Notes: generated from the sequence alone by a model not told the origin. 64,000 bases of DNA from Puniceicoccaceae bacterium (GCA_040224245.1 JBEGIR010000032.1:1-64000); one strand, 5' to 3'; positions 8,284 to 17,408 are shown, counted from the first letter of the stretch. Numbers and translations are program-made.

Positions 8284-9993
8284 ATGAAAATATCTAAATA
8301 TCTAAACCTTACCCTAAGTTCTCTATTACTCGCTGCACCTTTGCAACTGCGTGCCAACGAAACATCCGAAGACAGTATCGTAACCATCGCGCAAAACGCG
8401 GGCGTCTTCAATACACTGCTTGCCGCCGCGCAGGCTGCCGGTGTGGCTGGTTGGATCGACAACCAGGCCCCCAAAACCGTTTTTGCACCGACTGATGAAG
8501 CTTTCGCCAAGTTACCTGCTGGAACCGTCGAAAGCCTGCTCCTGCCTGAGAACCAACAGCAGCTGATTCAGATCCTGCACTACCACTTGGTGGAAGGCGT
8601 TGTGAAATCCACTGACCTGAAGAATGGATACATCGAAACCGTTGCACGCGCTGGACTGAAAGTGAATGTAGGTGCCACGGTCACCCTGAACGACACGACG
8701 ACGGTCACGACCGCAGATGTAATGGCCAAGAACGGGGTCATTCACATCATCGACAGTGTGCTGCTGCCACCGCAGCAAACGATCACCGATCTGGTTGCCA
8801 GCGATCCGGAACTGAGCACTCTTCTTGCCGCAGTTTCCGCTGCTGGTCTGGGTAATGCGCTCGCCACAGGACGCCCCTACACCGTATTTGCGCCGACCAA
8901 TGATGCATTTGCCGCCCTGCCAGCCGGAACGCTCGAATCGCTGCTGCAACCTGAAAATCTGAGCACCCTGCAAAACATTATCCTCTACCATGCTACAGAG
9001 GATAGCATCTTCGCGGGAGGTCTCACCGACGGACCCATTGCCATGCTCAATGGCGGATCGATCACCGTGGACACTAGCACTCCTTCCTTCAACTTCCCGG
9101 GTGGTTCTGCGGCGCCAGTCGCTGTCGACATCCTCGCCAACAACGGAGTTGTACACAAGATTGACACCGTGCTGCTGCCCGGAGGAAGCAATCTGGTGGA
9201 AACCCTGGCCGCCGACGGTCGATTCACGACACTGCTCAGTGTCGCAACCAGTGCGGGCATCGCCGACACTCTCGCCAACCTCAGCAACGCGACCTTGTTT
9301 GCCCCCACCGATGAAGCATTCGCGAAGCTGCCAGCCGACATTCTCACCACGCTGACTGACCCCGCTAACACCGAACTGCTGACCAATGTGCTGCTCTATC
9401 ATGTGGTCACCGGAAATCGCTACGCTGCGGGACTGAGCACGGGGGTTTACCCGACTGCAGCCGGTGCCAACCTTCCGATTTCGGTTGGAAGCGGTGTTTG
9501 GGTCAACAATCAGGCCAATGTCATCCAGGCAAACATCCTGTCCAGTCAGGCTGTGATTCATGCCGTCGACCACGTGCTGCTGCCGCCACAGAACATCGGC
9601 ACAACTCTTCGCAATGATGTTCGCTTCAGCACCCTGGTCGCAGCACTTGAAGCTGCAGGGTTGCTCGACGTGCTCAACGGTGGCGACAAGCTCACCCTGT
9701 TTGCACCGACCGATGAAGCTTTTGGAAAATTGCCCGCAGGAACTGTAAACACCCTGCTGCAACCTGAAAACCTTGCGCCCCTTACCGCCGTGCTCACTGC
9801 CCATGTTGTGCCTGGATCGGTAGGTGCAGGAGATCTGCTGAATGCTCCGGTTACGACCTTGCAGGGCAAGATGCTGAACGCACACTTCAATCACGGTTCT
9901 CTGCAACTGGATGCAGGACCCACCCTCATCCAGTCGGATCTTCCCGCCTGGAACGGAACCATCCATGTGATCGATTCGGTCATCCTGCCCTGA
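8284..9993 (+). CDS. Secreted protein with four tandem fasciclin (FAS1) domains
   Basis: 569 residues. Residues 1-24 form a Sec-type signal peptide (LNLTLSSLLLAAPLQLRA). Four FAS1 domains follow at roughly 30-158, 160-298, 300-432 and 434-569. Each shows the H1 motif (T[VL]FAPT[DN][ED]AF..LPA) and the H2 segment ([LI]..[IV]L.[YA]H.V), and each ends in a VIH.ID.V[LI]LP strand. FAS1 domains mediate adhesion in secreted or surface proteins; no membrane anchor, lipobox or LPXTG/PEP-CTERM signal is visible, so the protein is probably periplasmic or released. The four repeats share short identical blocks, suggesting internal duplication. Followed by a strong rho-independent terminator. Function beyond adhesion is unknown. 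Confidence 0.93.
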   Translation: MKISKYLNLTLSSLLLAAPLQLRANETSEDSIVTIAQNAGVFNTLLAAAQAAGVAGWIDNQAPKTVFAPTDEAFAKLPAGTVESLLLPENQQQLIQILHYHLVEGVVKSTDLKNGYIETVARAGLKVNVGATVTLNDTTTVTTADVMAKNGVIHIIDSVLLPPQQTITDLVASDPELSTLLAAVSAAGLGNALATGRPYTVFAPTNDAFAALPAGTLESLLQPENLSTLQNIILYHATEDSIFAGGLTDGPIAMLNGGSITVDTSTPSFNFPGGSAAPVAVDILANNGVVHKIDTVLLPGGSNLVETLAADGRFTTLLSVATSAGIADTLANLSNATLFAPTDEAFAKLPADILTTLTDPANTELLTNVLLYHVVTGNRYAAGLSTGVYPTAAGANLPISVGSGVWVNNQANVIQANILSSQAVIHAVDHVLLPPQNIGTTLRNDVRFSTLVAALEAAGLLDVLNGGDKLTLFAPTDEAFGKLPAGTVNTLLQPENLAPLTAVLTAHVVPGSVGAGDLLNAPVTTLQGKMLNAHFNHGSLQLDAGPTLIQSDLPAWNGTIHVIDSVILP

Positions 9994-10031
9994 TCGCCTT
10001 CCTTTCTTCACTCGTTCAAAACTACCACCTG

Positions 10032-10064
10032 GCGGAGCCTCATTGCAGGCTCCGCTTCTTTTTT
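10032..10064 (+). terminator. Rho-independent terminator of the fasciclin gene
   Basis: A perfect 9-bp stem GCGGAGCCT / AGGCTCCGC (10032-10040 and 10047-10055) with a 6-nt loop, followed by TTCTTTTTT. It lies 38 bp after the fasciclin stop codon and upstream of the hydrolase start, so the two plus-strand genes are probably separate transcription units. Confidence 0.9.
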
Positions 10065-10103
10065 GGCTTGATCCTGTATTCCGCCGGACAAGGCTGACCA
10101 ACG

Positions 10104-10880
10104 ATGAAGCTTTCACATCGAGAATTCGGCGGCACGGGCGACTGCCCCATCCTGCTACTGCATGGCCTGCTCGGGTCAGCACGAAACTGGGTGACGGTCG
10201 GAAAACTCCTGAGCGACGGAGCACCTGTTTTTGCGTTGGACCTGCGCAACCATGGAAACTCCCCTCACGCTGACGTGATGGACTATTCACTCATGGCAGA
10301 CGATGTGCTGCACTGGATGGATGCACACTCGATCACCACTGCACACCTGGTCGGGCACAGCATGGGTGGAAAAACCGCCATGCGGCTCGCGTGCAGCCAT
10401 GCTGAACGCGTACGGAGCCTCACCATCGCCGACATTGCACCGCGTTCCTACGCACCCCACTTTCGCACTGCGTTTGACGCAATGCACCAAATCGAGCCTC
10501 AGCACTATCGCCGTATTGCAGAGGTGGAAGCAGCACTCGCACCGCACCTCAACGATGCCGCCATGCGGCAGTTTCTGGTCACGAATCTCAAGCGCAACGA
10601 CTCGGGTACATTTGACTGGCAAATCAACCTTTCAGCCATTACCCGCGCCCTGTCGACACTTTCTGAATCCCCGCTGAATACAGGGGATCAGTATGACGGA
10701 CCCAGCCTCTTGCTGCACGGGGAACACTCAGACTTCGTATTGCCGGAGGATCACCAGATCATTCGAAACCATTTTCCAAATCTCACGAGTGCAGTAGTCC
10801 CGGATTCCGGTCACAATGTGCATGTTGAAAACCGTACCTTTTTTGCGGATCAGGTGCTCCACCTGATTCGCAATAGCTAA
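10104..10880 (+). CDS. Alpha/beta hydrolase, YbfF/ABHD11-like esterase
   Basis: 258 residues with the alpha/beta-hydrolase fold. The oxyanion region LLLHGLLGSARNW is near residues 18-30, DLRNHGNSPH near 48-57 (diagnostic of the YbfF/ABHD11 subgroup), nucleophile elbow GHSMGG near 88-93 (catalytic Ser), and the catalytic His in PDSGHNVHVE near the C-terminus. These enzymes are soluble esterases acting on acyl esters or thioesters; the natural substrate is unknown. No signal peptide. Start ATG at 10104. The stop codon overlaps the run of A that forms the T-tract of the minus-strand terminator downstream. Confidence 0.88.
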   Translation: MKLSHREFGGTGDCPILLLHGLLGSARNWVTVGKLLSDGAPVFALDLRNHGNSPHADVMDYSLMADDVLHWMDAHSITTAHLVGHSMGGKTAMRLACSHAERVRSLTIADIAPRSYAPHFRTAFDAMHQIEPQHYRRIAEVEAALAPHLNDAAMRQFLVTNLKRNDSGTFDWQINLSAITRALSTLSESPLNTGDQYDGPSLLLHGEHSDFVLPEDHQIIRNHFPNLTSAVVPDSGHNVHVENRTFFADQVLHLIRNS

Positions 10881-10910
10881 AAACGCTCTGTGCCATCAGG
10901 TCACAGAGCG
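10879..10910 (-). terminator. Rho-independent terminator at the end of the F5/8-type C protein gene
   Basis: A perfect 9-bp stem CGCTCTGTG / CACAGAGCG (10884-10892 and 10902-10910) with a 9-nt loop. On the minus strand it is followed by TTTTT (complement of 10879-10883). It ends the minus-strand gene that stops at 10945 and may also affect the convergent hydrolase transcript. Confidence 0.8.
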
Positions 10911-10944
10911 CATGCATTGCTCAAACTTTCTCAACGATGCAGTG

Positions 10945-11610
10945 TCAGTTGGCCGGAACGCCCCAGACTTCTGCCTCAATGTAATGATTGGCGTCGTTGC
11001 TCGTGCTGCCATTAGCGTAAAACCGCACATAGCGTGCTGACACACTTTTCACATCAATCAATTTTCCATAATTGGTTTCGATGTAAGGAAGATCGGGACC
11101 CACCCCAAATCCGGCAGAGTTGTCAAAATCGTTATTGAACACGGTTGTGACATCGGCAGCGAACTCCGGATCATTTGACAGCTGGACCACCACGTCATGA
11201 TAGGCGCGCTGCTGGGCGTGGTAATGCCACAACCAGATGGCTTCAATGGTGGCTTCCTGCTCAAGGTCAATCTGAACCCACTGCAAGCCAGGAATCAATT
11301 CCACGTAATATCCTTCTCCCGTTTCCTTGTCGCCATCGGTAAGGTACTCCACATCGCCGATCAAAGGCCAGTCATCGCTGGAGGTGACGGGTTTATCAGC
11401 TGAGAGCAACACCGTTCCCTCGGGAACTTTGAGCGTCGGCGCCGTTTGCTGCAACGGCTCGAGGTTGGTCAGATTGATCGGTACGGGTGTTCCGCTGATC
11501 TCAGCGGGCGGAATGTCGGTTTTGAGTTCAATCATGCCAGCCGAAACACTGGCAGTGATCAAGAGAAGTCCACAGGTAGCGGACAGCAGGTTTGGTTTCA
11601 TAAATTGCAT
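10945..11610 (-). CDS. Secreted F5/8-type C (discoidin-like) domain protein
   Basis: 221 residues. Residues 1-24 are a Sec signal peptide (LLSATCGLLLITASVSA). The C-terminal ~150 residues look like an F5/8-type C / discoidin carbohydrate-binding fold: LTDGDKETGEGYYVEL, WVQIDLEQEATIEAIWLWHYH, VVVQLSNDPEF and a closing SARYVRFYANGS...HYIEAEVWG. Such domains bind sugars at the cell surface or in the periplasm. It starts 24 bp after the stop of the Tat-type Gfo/Idh gene and is the last gene of that operon before a terminator, which suggests a role with the exported oxidoreductase. No catalytic domain is seen. Confidence 0.75.
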   Translation of the reverse strand: MQFMKPNLLSATCGLLLITASVSAGMIELKTDIPPAEISGTPVPINLTNLEPLQQTAPTLKVPEGTVLLSADKPVTSSDDWPLIGDVEYLTDGDKETGEGYYVELIPGLQWVQIDLEQEATIEAIWLWHYHAQQRAYHDVVVQLSNDPEFAADVTTVFNNDFDNSAGFGVGPDLPYIETNYGKLIDVKSVSARYVRFYANGSTSNDANHYIEAEVWGVPAN

Positions 11611-11634
11611 GATCGGTATGAGTTTGAAAACGGA

Positions 11635-13002
11635 TCAGATGAGATAATCCTCAGGTTTGAAAGTAATGCGTTCGTTGGTTTCTGCTGCCTTGTTCACGTG
11701 ATAGATTGCATATTCATCACGATAGGCATGCTCACCGTCACACGTCAGCTCCGCTTCACCCTTGATGGCACTGATGAAGTTTTCCACGTGGGGCTGGTGC
11801 GCAGGTTTATTCAGGACGATGGGAAGATCGTATGCCGCCAAGGGGGCCGATTCACGCACGTCCATGGTGGTTGCTGCTGGCGTTGCAGTTGTCGCAGGTG
11901 CGTCCTGCTTGAGAAAGCCCTGACTGACAAGCGGTTTCCATTTTTCCAAATCGACCTCCGGCTCACGGTAGATCTTGGTGAAAGCCGGATTTTCAGAGAT
12001 ATTGATGGTTCCTTCGGTGCCCATGAACCGTTCGAAATAGCCGCCACCAGCACTCGTGGTGGTCAGCACCTGATAGAACGCACGGGCATTTCCTTTCGGC
12101 GTCGCATACTCAAAAATGGACATCACATTGTCGAAATGCTCACGATTCTTGAAATAATCGCGCCCACCCGATGCCGTGACGCTGGTCGGTACTGCTCCCA
12201 GAAACCAGTTGAACACATCGATCTGGTGCGCTCCGAGATCCGAAATCGGACCCCCGCTCAAGCGCTTGTACCATCTCCAGTTCAGAAACTCATGCATGTT
12301 GTTGAACCCGTATTGCTTGAGCTTCTCCGTCGGAAGAATGAGGTCCGCTTTGCGAATGGTGATGTCCTGCGACGCTGACAATGAGCGATTCCACTGTCCA
12401 TTGATGTTGATGATCTGCCCACAGAGTTCAGCCCGCTGAACAAAACGGTCGAGCACGAAGCGGTAGCGCGGATTGCTGCGGCGCTGATGGCCGATCTGCA
12501 GCAATTTTCCCGACTCGCGAGCGGCCAGCACCATCGAACGCGCACCCTCAAGGGTGTCCGACATCATCTTCTCACAATACACATGTTTGCCAGCCTTCAG
12601 ACAGTCCACCGTGTGCGGCGCATGCCAAAAATCGGGTGTTGCGACAAATACGGCATCGATGCTCGGCTCCTTCTCGAGCATTTCCTGATGATTTTCATAC
12701 ACCGCAGGGCGTTGGCCCGTCGCCCGAAGCGTGCTCATGCCCCGTTTGAGATTGTAATCCCAGATGTCACACAGTGCAACAAAGCGAAGCCCCGGAATGT
12801 TCTTGAGTGAATTCAGCAGTACCTGGCCCTGTGCACCCGTGCCAATCATGGCCACATTGATCTCGCTTCCACCCGAGGCAGCTTTGAGCGGAGCAACGGC
12901 TCCCAGAGTCAGGCCTGCGGCGCCCAGCATGGCGCTCTTTTTGACAAAATCGCGGCGATTGATGAAAAAGGGTTGATACCCGGAATCGGTAGTCTGGTTC
13001 AT
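11635..13002 (-). CDS. Gfo/Idh/MocA family oxidoreductase with Tat-type leader
   Basis: 455 residues. The leader INRRDFVKKSAMLGAAGLTLGAV is a twin-arginine-type export signal. A Rossmann domain follows with IGTGAQG (GxGxxG), LCDIWDYN, and CEKMMSD in place of the usual EKP tripeptide (Lys kept, Pro replaced by Met). The GAHQIDVFNW segment supplies the usual C-domain His/Asp. Family members oxidise sugar or cyclitol hydroxyls with NAD(P); exported members carry their cofactor tightly bound. ATG at 13002 is chosen over the TTG at 13032 because a GGAGAG ribosome-binding site lies about 8 bp upstream of it. It follows the DoxX-like gene by 26 bp and precedes the F5/8-type C gene by 24 bp. Confidence 0.88.
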   Translation of the reverse strand: MNQTTDSGYQPFFINRRDFVKKSAMLGAAGLTLGAVAPLKAASGGSEINVAMIGTGAQGQVLLNSLKNIPGLRFVALCDIWDYNLKRGMSTLRATGQRPAVYENHQEMLEKEPSIDAVFVATPDFWHAPHTVDCLKAGKHVYCEKMMSDTLEGARSMVLAARESGKLLQIGHQRRSNPRYRFVLDRFVQRAELCGQIININGQWNRSLSASQDITIRKADLILPTEKLKQYGFNNMHEFLNWRWYKRLSGGPISDLGAHQIDVFNWFLGAVPTSVTASGGRDYFKNREHFDNVMSIFEYATPKGNARAFYQVLTTTSAGGGYFERFMGTEGTINISENPAFTKIYREPEVDLEKWKPLVSQGFLKQDAPATTATPAATTMDVRESAPLAAYDLPIVLNKPAHQPHVENFISAIKGEAELTCDGEHAYRDEYAIYHVNKAAETNERITFKPEDYLI

Positions 13003-13028
13003 GGTTTTGCTCTCCAAAATAGGGTTAC

Positions 13029-13559
13029 TCAATATTTCTTCAGGATCGCGAAGCGGTTGTAGCGCGCCAGCGTCAGGGCATACCCAATCATGATCGTGTG
13101 GGCTGCCAACCAGGCAATTCCCCCATCCTGAGCGATCAAGATCAACCCAAAGGTAAGGCTCACGTAAATCAGTCCCATGACAAACAGACTGATGCGCGTC
13201 GCAACGCCCAGCAACAGGGTCAGTCCGACCAGAATCAGTACCGGTCCGAGCAGGAACTGATAAGGTACCAGCAAAAATCCGGGAAGGAATGGTTCAGCCG
13301 CAAATTTCTCCGCCAGTGACTCCGGCATTCCATGGTAATGGCTCAGGCCATACACTTTCTGCTCCACGCTGAGCGTGATCCCGCTGGGGTCGGGATTTCC
13401 CAGTTCATCCAGAAGCGGTTTTTCCACAATGACATTGGCGGAAAATTTTTCAATGCCGGTGAAGATCGCTCGAACGGCGAGCCAGATCCGAAGGAGCAGA
13501 AACGCAAGGGTATGCTCCAGCGAAAAGTAGGTGGGGGTGGATTCAGATGTTGGATTCAT
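13029..13559 (-). CDS. DoxX-like four-helix membrane protein
   Basis: About 176 residues with four predicted membrane helices (LAFLLLRIWLAVRAIFTG; FLLGPVLILVGLTLLLGV; ISLFVMGLIYVSLTFGLIL; WLAAHTIMIGYALTL). The arrangement is that of the DoxX/DoxD family, including an early RIWLAVRAIFTGIEKF segment. A 60-residue extracytoplasmic insertion lies between helices 1 and 2. Known DoxD/DoxA proteins are quinone-linked; most bacterial DoxX proteins are uncharacterised. It is encoded immediately before the exported Gfo/Idh oxidoreductase, which raises the possibility of electron transfer to quinone (inference). Start is uncertain: ATG at 13559 or GTG at 13568. Confidence 0.7.
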   Translation of the reverse strand: MNPTSESTPTYFSLEHTLAFLLLRIWLAVRAIFTGIEKFSANVIVEKPLLDELGNPDPSGITLSVEQKVYGLSHYHGMPESLAEKFAAEPFLPGFLLVPYQFLLGPVLILVGLTLLLGVATRISLFVMGLIYVSLTFGLILIAQDGGIAWLAAHTIMIGYALTLARYNRFAILKKY

Positions 13560-13624
13560 GGGTTGCACGCATGTTCAAATTAGGGATTTGTAAAAACGTT
13601 AGTCGCGGAAAATGGATCGGAAGT

Positions 13625-14701
13625 TCATTCAATCGACACCGGTTTGCCGCTTTTTGCCGAGGCGTAGGCTGCATCGATGACTTTCATGAGAATGAGTGCT
13701 TCCCTGAGTTCATTCAGCGGAGCCGCTCGTCCTTCAATGGCTTCGACAAAATTTGCAGCGGAATGTACTCGTCCCATTTCTGGATCGAGTTCACCGGTGA
13801 TGGGGATATCGGCCTGTTCGCCATTTTCCTGCACATACAGTTCGGCTTCGTCAACCGACGTATCATCGTCTCCATCGACTTCAAACAAGCGGCGCACCAT
13901 GCCGCCCGCCTTTTTCCCCTGGAAACAAACGGAAACTTCTTCCCGCTTGACCATCTCGGCCCAGGAATTTTGGAAGGTCAGGATCTGCCCGTCCTTGAAG
14001 GTGATCACTCCATGGGCTGCGCTTTCCACGTCGTTCTTGACGCCCTGCACATCGGGAATGCCCCAGGGACCTTTGAATTCGTGGTTCTGGATGAAATCAT
14101 CGAAAGTGCGCGCAACCACGCAGTCGGGTTCGGGATATCCCATGTAGTAGAGCGCAAGATCCAGCATGTGCAGGAGATCGATCAGCGGACCTCCGCCCGA
14201 GAGTTTTTTCTGGGTAAACCACCCTCCGAAGCCGGGAATGCCCCGGCGACGAATCCACTTGGCCTGGGCGGAATTGATCGGGCCAACCCGGCCCGAATCG
14301 ATTTCCGCCTTGAGCGCAGCACAGAGAGGGCGCGCCCTGTTGTTGAAATTGAACATCAGGGTTTTGCCAGACTCGCTTGCAGTTTGGATCATCTGCTCCA
14401 CTTCGGGCACATTCATCGCAGGTGGTTTTTCACAAAACACATGCTTTCCCGCACGGAGTGCCTGCATGGAAATCGCAGCGTGGAACTTGTTGGGCACGAT
14501 GATGCTTACCGCATCAATCTCAGGTTTTTCCAACAACGCTTCCACGCTGCCGAGGGCCTCATCGACGCCGTGTGCCGCAGCGGCTTTCTGTGCCGCCTCC
14601 AGATTCAAATCTGCGATGGCACTGACCTCGGCTCCCGCCTTGCGAAAGCCTTTCACGTGGTAGGCCAGCATGCCGCCGGCTCCGATGATTCCAATTCTCA
14701 T
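13625..14701 (-). CDS. Gfo/Idh/MocA family oxidoreductase (cytoplasmic)
   Basis: 358 residues, no signal peptide. The N-terminus MRIGIIGAGGMLAYH holds the NAD(P)-binding GxGxxA/G motif. GKHVFCEKPPAMN carries the conserved EKP Lys, and GGGPLIDLLHMLDLALYYMG the DxxxHxxD-type active-site segment. It probably oxidises or reduces a sugar, sugar acid or cyclitol in the cytoplasm. The gene sits between the MFS transporter (41 bp) and the DoxX-like gene (about 65 bp) on the same strand, consistent with import and then intracellular oxidation of a carbohydrate. Exact substrate unknown. Confidence 0.88.
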   Translation of the reverse strand: MRIGIIGAGGMLAYHVKGFRKAGAEVSAIADLNLEAAQKAAAAHGVDEALGSVEALLEKPEIDAVSIIVPNKFHAAISMQALRAGKHVFCEKPPAMNVPEVEQMIQTASESGKTLMFNFNNRARPLCAALKAEIDSGRVGPINSAQAKWIRRRGIPGFGGWFTQKKLSGGGPLIDLLHMLDLALYYMGYPEPDCVVARTFDDFIQNHEFKGPWGIPDVQGVKNDVESAAHGVITFKDGQILTFQNSWAEMVKREEVSVCFQGKKAGGMVRRLFEVDGDDDTSVDEAELYVQENGEQADIPITGELDPEMGRVHSAANFVEAIEGRAAPLNELREALILMKVIDAAYASAKSGKPVSIE

Positions 14702-14741
14702 ACGTTAATTTTCAGAGGGTGAATTCAGGGGGTTGTTAGCC

Positions 14742-16013
14742 TCAGGCTTCGGTGGATTCGTGGCTGGTCTTCGCCTTCTTGTCCAGCAATCGAATCAATG
14801 TGAAAATGACGAACAAGACCACTGGCAACAGAGCAACAGCTTCAAGCGCGCTCATGCCCGCAGCATTCTGAACCTGCGCCCAGATGTCAGCCAACTCGGT
14901 CCCGGCAGGTGCCGCACTCAGTGCCTCAACGGTCTGTCCGTCCGGAAGGTTTGCAGCAATGCCGTCATCATAAAAACGTCCGATCACCGGCAGGATGAAA
15001 CTCACCGACAGCATTCCTGCGCCTCCCATGATCGCAAGGCCCAGTGCTCCCGTAGCCGGAAAACGCTCGTTTACAAACCCGAGCATGGTGGGCCAGAAGA
15101 AACACACGCCAACCGCAAAAACAGTTGCCGAGGCAAAGACGATGGGTCCCGAAGACTTGCTCAGCAAGAAGAGTCCCAATGCACTGAAAATCGCACTGCC
15201 GATCAGCATGCCGATCGGAGAGAGGCGATGCACAACCGGACCTGCAAACTGGCGACCCAGTGCCATCAGTCCGTTGATGTAGGCAAGCACCAGAATACCC
15301 GCAACACCGGCATTTTCCAGAATCGTCGGAATCCACTGTCCGGGTCCCAATTCCGTCGATGCGGTCAGGAACATGCAGGCCACCATGAGCAGGAAGAAGG
15401 GACGGATGCAGGCCTTGAACATTTCTGCCGTTGAAATTCCCTGTTGAACCCGCTCGGTTTTCGGAAACTCAAGGCGCATGAACTTGTACCCATAGATCAG
15501 GGACGGAATCATCAGAACCGCAAACCAGACGCGCCAGCCCATGCCCCAGTTTCCCATCAGGTAGGCCATCACCGCACCGATCAGAATCCCACCCGGGAAC
15601 CACACGTGGAAGTTGTTCAATTTTGTGGTCTTATTATTCGGATACAGCGTTGCGATCAACGGATTGCAGGCGGCTTCCACTGCTCCATTGGCAATCCCGA
15701 AAATCAAGGTCCCGATGTAGAGGCTCCAGAAGTCCCACGCAAAGACCGTCAACAGGATGGAGATGACATGACCCGCAAATGCAAAGACAGAGATGCGTTT
15801 CAGTCCCACCAGGTCGCACAAAGGTCCTCCAAAAATCATGGCCAGGGTGAAACCCCAGAAGGCCGTGCCTGTGACCCAACCAACCTGTTCGTTGGTCAAT
15901 GTGAACTCATCGGTCCAAAAACCCATCGCGCCTCCGCGCAGGGCAAAACTCATGGCCGTAACGACCAGCGCGAGACAACTCGCGAAGAAGAACTGGGAAG
16001 GTGTGTTTTTCAT
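14742..16013 (-). CDS. MFS transporter, sugar-type (FucP-like)
   Basis: 423 residues with about 12 hydrophobic helices. The N-terminal half has GGPLCDLVGLKR, the family loop-2 signature between helices 2 and 3, and FWGFTLAMIFGG and FGIANGAVEAACNPL, reminiscent of the FucP/nucleoside:H+ symporter group. The C-terminal half ends with a Lys-rich cytosolic tail. Inner-membrane symporter, likely for a sugar or sugar derivative handled by the adjacent isomerase and oxidoreductases. It follows the TIM-barrel gene by 86 bp and precedes the Gfo/Idh gene by 41 bp. Substrate inferred only from context. Confidence 0.85.
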   Translation of the reverse strand: MKNTPSQFFFASCLALVVTAMSFALRGGAMGFWTDEFTLTNEQVGWVTGTAFWGFTLAMIFGGPLCDLVGLKRISVFAFAGHVISILLTVFAWDFWSLYIGTLIFGIANGAVEAACNPLIATLYPNNKTTKLNNFHVWFPGGILIGAVMAYLMGNWGMGWRVWFAVLMIPSLIYGYKFMRLEFPKTERVQQGISTAEMFKACIRPFFLLMVACMFLTASTELGPGQWIPTILENAGVAGILVLAYINGLMALGRQFAGPVVHRLSPIGMLIGSAIFSALGLFLLSKSSGPIVFASATVFAVGVCFFWPTMLGFVNERFPATGALGLAIMGGAGMLSVSFILPVIGRFYDDGIAANLPDGQTVEALSAAPAGTELADIWAQVQNAAGMSALEAVALLPVVLFVIFTLIRLLDKKAKTSHESTEA

Positions 16014-16099
16014 AAGGTATCAGATAAGTAGAAACAGAATACAGGGGAAGGGAGAGAAGACAAAGGCCCGGAATTCGGATGAACCCGGGCTGGCGGCAC

Positions 16100-17149
16100 T
16101 CAGTCGCTTGAGAATGCCGCGTCAAACGCGGTGGTTGCGTTGGGCGGGAAATCGATGTCGCGCACGTAGTCACAACTCTCTTCGGCACCGTGAAAACGAT
16201 CCATGCGACCGTCTTCCCATTCGATCGAGAGCGGTCCCGCATAGCGGATGTCATTCAGGGCGACAATGATATCCTCGAATTCAATATCGCCTCGACCCAC
16301 CGAACGGAAATCCCAATAGCGCCGGGTGTCCCCGAAGTCGGTGTGTCCGCCAAAGACGCCTACACTGCCGTCGCCGTGGCCCCACCATGCATCCTTCATG
16401 TGCACATGGTAGATGCGCTCGCTGAAGGTGCGGATGAACTTCACATAATCCACTCCCTGATAGGCCAGATGGGAGGGATCGTAGTTGAACCCAAAGCGCT
16501 TGTGCTGCTTCACCGCTTCAAGCGCTCGCTGAGCGGAGGCAATGTCAAATGCAATCTCGGTGGGGTGAACCTCGAGCGCAAAATCCACATTCACACTTTC
16601 AAACACATCGAGAATCGGGATGAAGCGATCTGCGAAGTCCTTGAAGCCGCGATCCAGATAATCCTGGCTGGTCGGCGGAAATGCATACAGGGCATGCCAG
16701 ATGCTCGAACCGGTAAACCCATTCACCACTGCACGACCAAAGGCCTCATGGGCGTCTGTCCGGTTTGCACCTGCTGCATCCATGAACTTGCGACAGGCCC
16801 GTGCCGTGTCCGCCATCTCCTTCGCGGCCCGCTGGCGCACGCCTTCCGGCTCACCATCACCCCAGACATGCGGGGACAGGATCGCCTTGTGTCGCTCGTC
16901 AATGGGATCACAGATGGCTTGCCCAACGAGATGGTTTGAGATTGAGAAACAGGTTAAACCATTGGCTTGCAACAGCTTCCACTTTTCCTCCACATACGCG
17001 TCCTCCTGCAATGCTCTCCGGACGTCGAAGTGGTCTCCCCAGCAGGCGAGCTCCACTCCGTCATAACCCATGGATTTAACTTGGGGTAGAAGATCAGCGA
17101 GAGGGATATCCGCCCACTGACCCGTAAACAGGGTAATTTTTCGACTCAC
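16100..17149 (-). CDS. Sugar phosphate isomerase/epimerase-type TIM-barrel protein
   Basis: 349 residues of the AP_endonuc_2 / xylose-isomerase-like TIM-barrel fold, cytoplasmic (no leader). Metal-site candidates lie at the expected strand ends: Glu in FALEVHPTE, Asp and His in NYDPSHLA, His in YHVHMKD, and Glu in LSIEWEDG. Members interconvert keto sugars, inosose or sugar acids, or act as dehydratases. First gene of the minus-strand carbohydrate series; the divergent intergenic region (17150-17408) separates it from the exported Gfo/Idh gene. Start ATG at 17149. Confidence 0.85.
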   Translation of the reverse strand: MSRKITLFTGQWADIPLADLLPQVKSMGYDGVELACWGDHFDVRRALQEDAYVEEKWKLLQANGLTCFSISNHLVGQAICDPIDERHKAILSPHVWGDGEPEGVRQRAAKEMADTARACRKFMDAAGANRTDAHEAFGRAVVNGFTGSSIWHALYAFPPTSQDYLDRGFKDFADRFIPILDVFESVNVDFALEVHPTEIAFDIASAQRALEAVKQHKRFGFNYDPSHLAYQGVDYVKFIRTFSERIYHVHMKDAWWGHGDGSVGVFGGHTDFGDTRRYWDFRSVGRGDIEFEDIIVALNDIRYAGPLSIEWEDGRMDRFHGAEESCDYVRDIDFPPNATTAFDAAFSSD

Positions 17150-17310
17150 GGACCTATCCTAGCAGAATCCACAAAATAATCAATGGCTGGATTCAGCGAG
17201 GTTTGTGCAGTATTCGTCAATCGGTGATTTTCGCTATACGCGCTGCAAACGATGGGTTAAAGTAATGAACATGCGGGTCAGCGCACCCTTGGTTGTTTGC
17301 TGATCTACCC

Positions 17311-17326
17311 CGTGACATGCGTCACC
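17311..17326. promoter_or_regulatory. Candidate CRP/FNR-family operator in divergent promoter region
   Basis: The palindrome CGTGACATGCGTCACC has the exact GTGA-N6-TCAC core of the CRP consensus. It lies 83 bp upstream of the exported Gfo/Idh start (17409) and 160 bp upstream of the divergent TIM-barrel start, in a 259-bp region with no other gene. No regulator of this family is encoded in the window; the assignment is by pattern only. Confidence 0.35.
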
Positions 17327-17408
17327 CTTTTACATGATGTGCATGCAATGCTTTCTGCTTTGGGTGACGCGACATTCACAATTCAACACCCTGAATCCGA
17401 CAAACCCT

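Noticed and set aside
8512-10290. A 592-codon open frame on the minus strand opposite the fasciclin gene and hydrolase start
   Set aside because: It is the shadow of a repetitive, GC-rich coding sequence; its translation has repeated low-complexity blocks mirroring the FAS1 repeats, and it crosses the terminator at 10032-10064.
17240-17305. GCAAAC and GTTTGC half-sites as a LacI-type operator in the divergent sugar promoter
   Set aside because: The half-sites are about 45 bp apart and do not form the compact ~14-bp palindrome expected of LacI-family operators.
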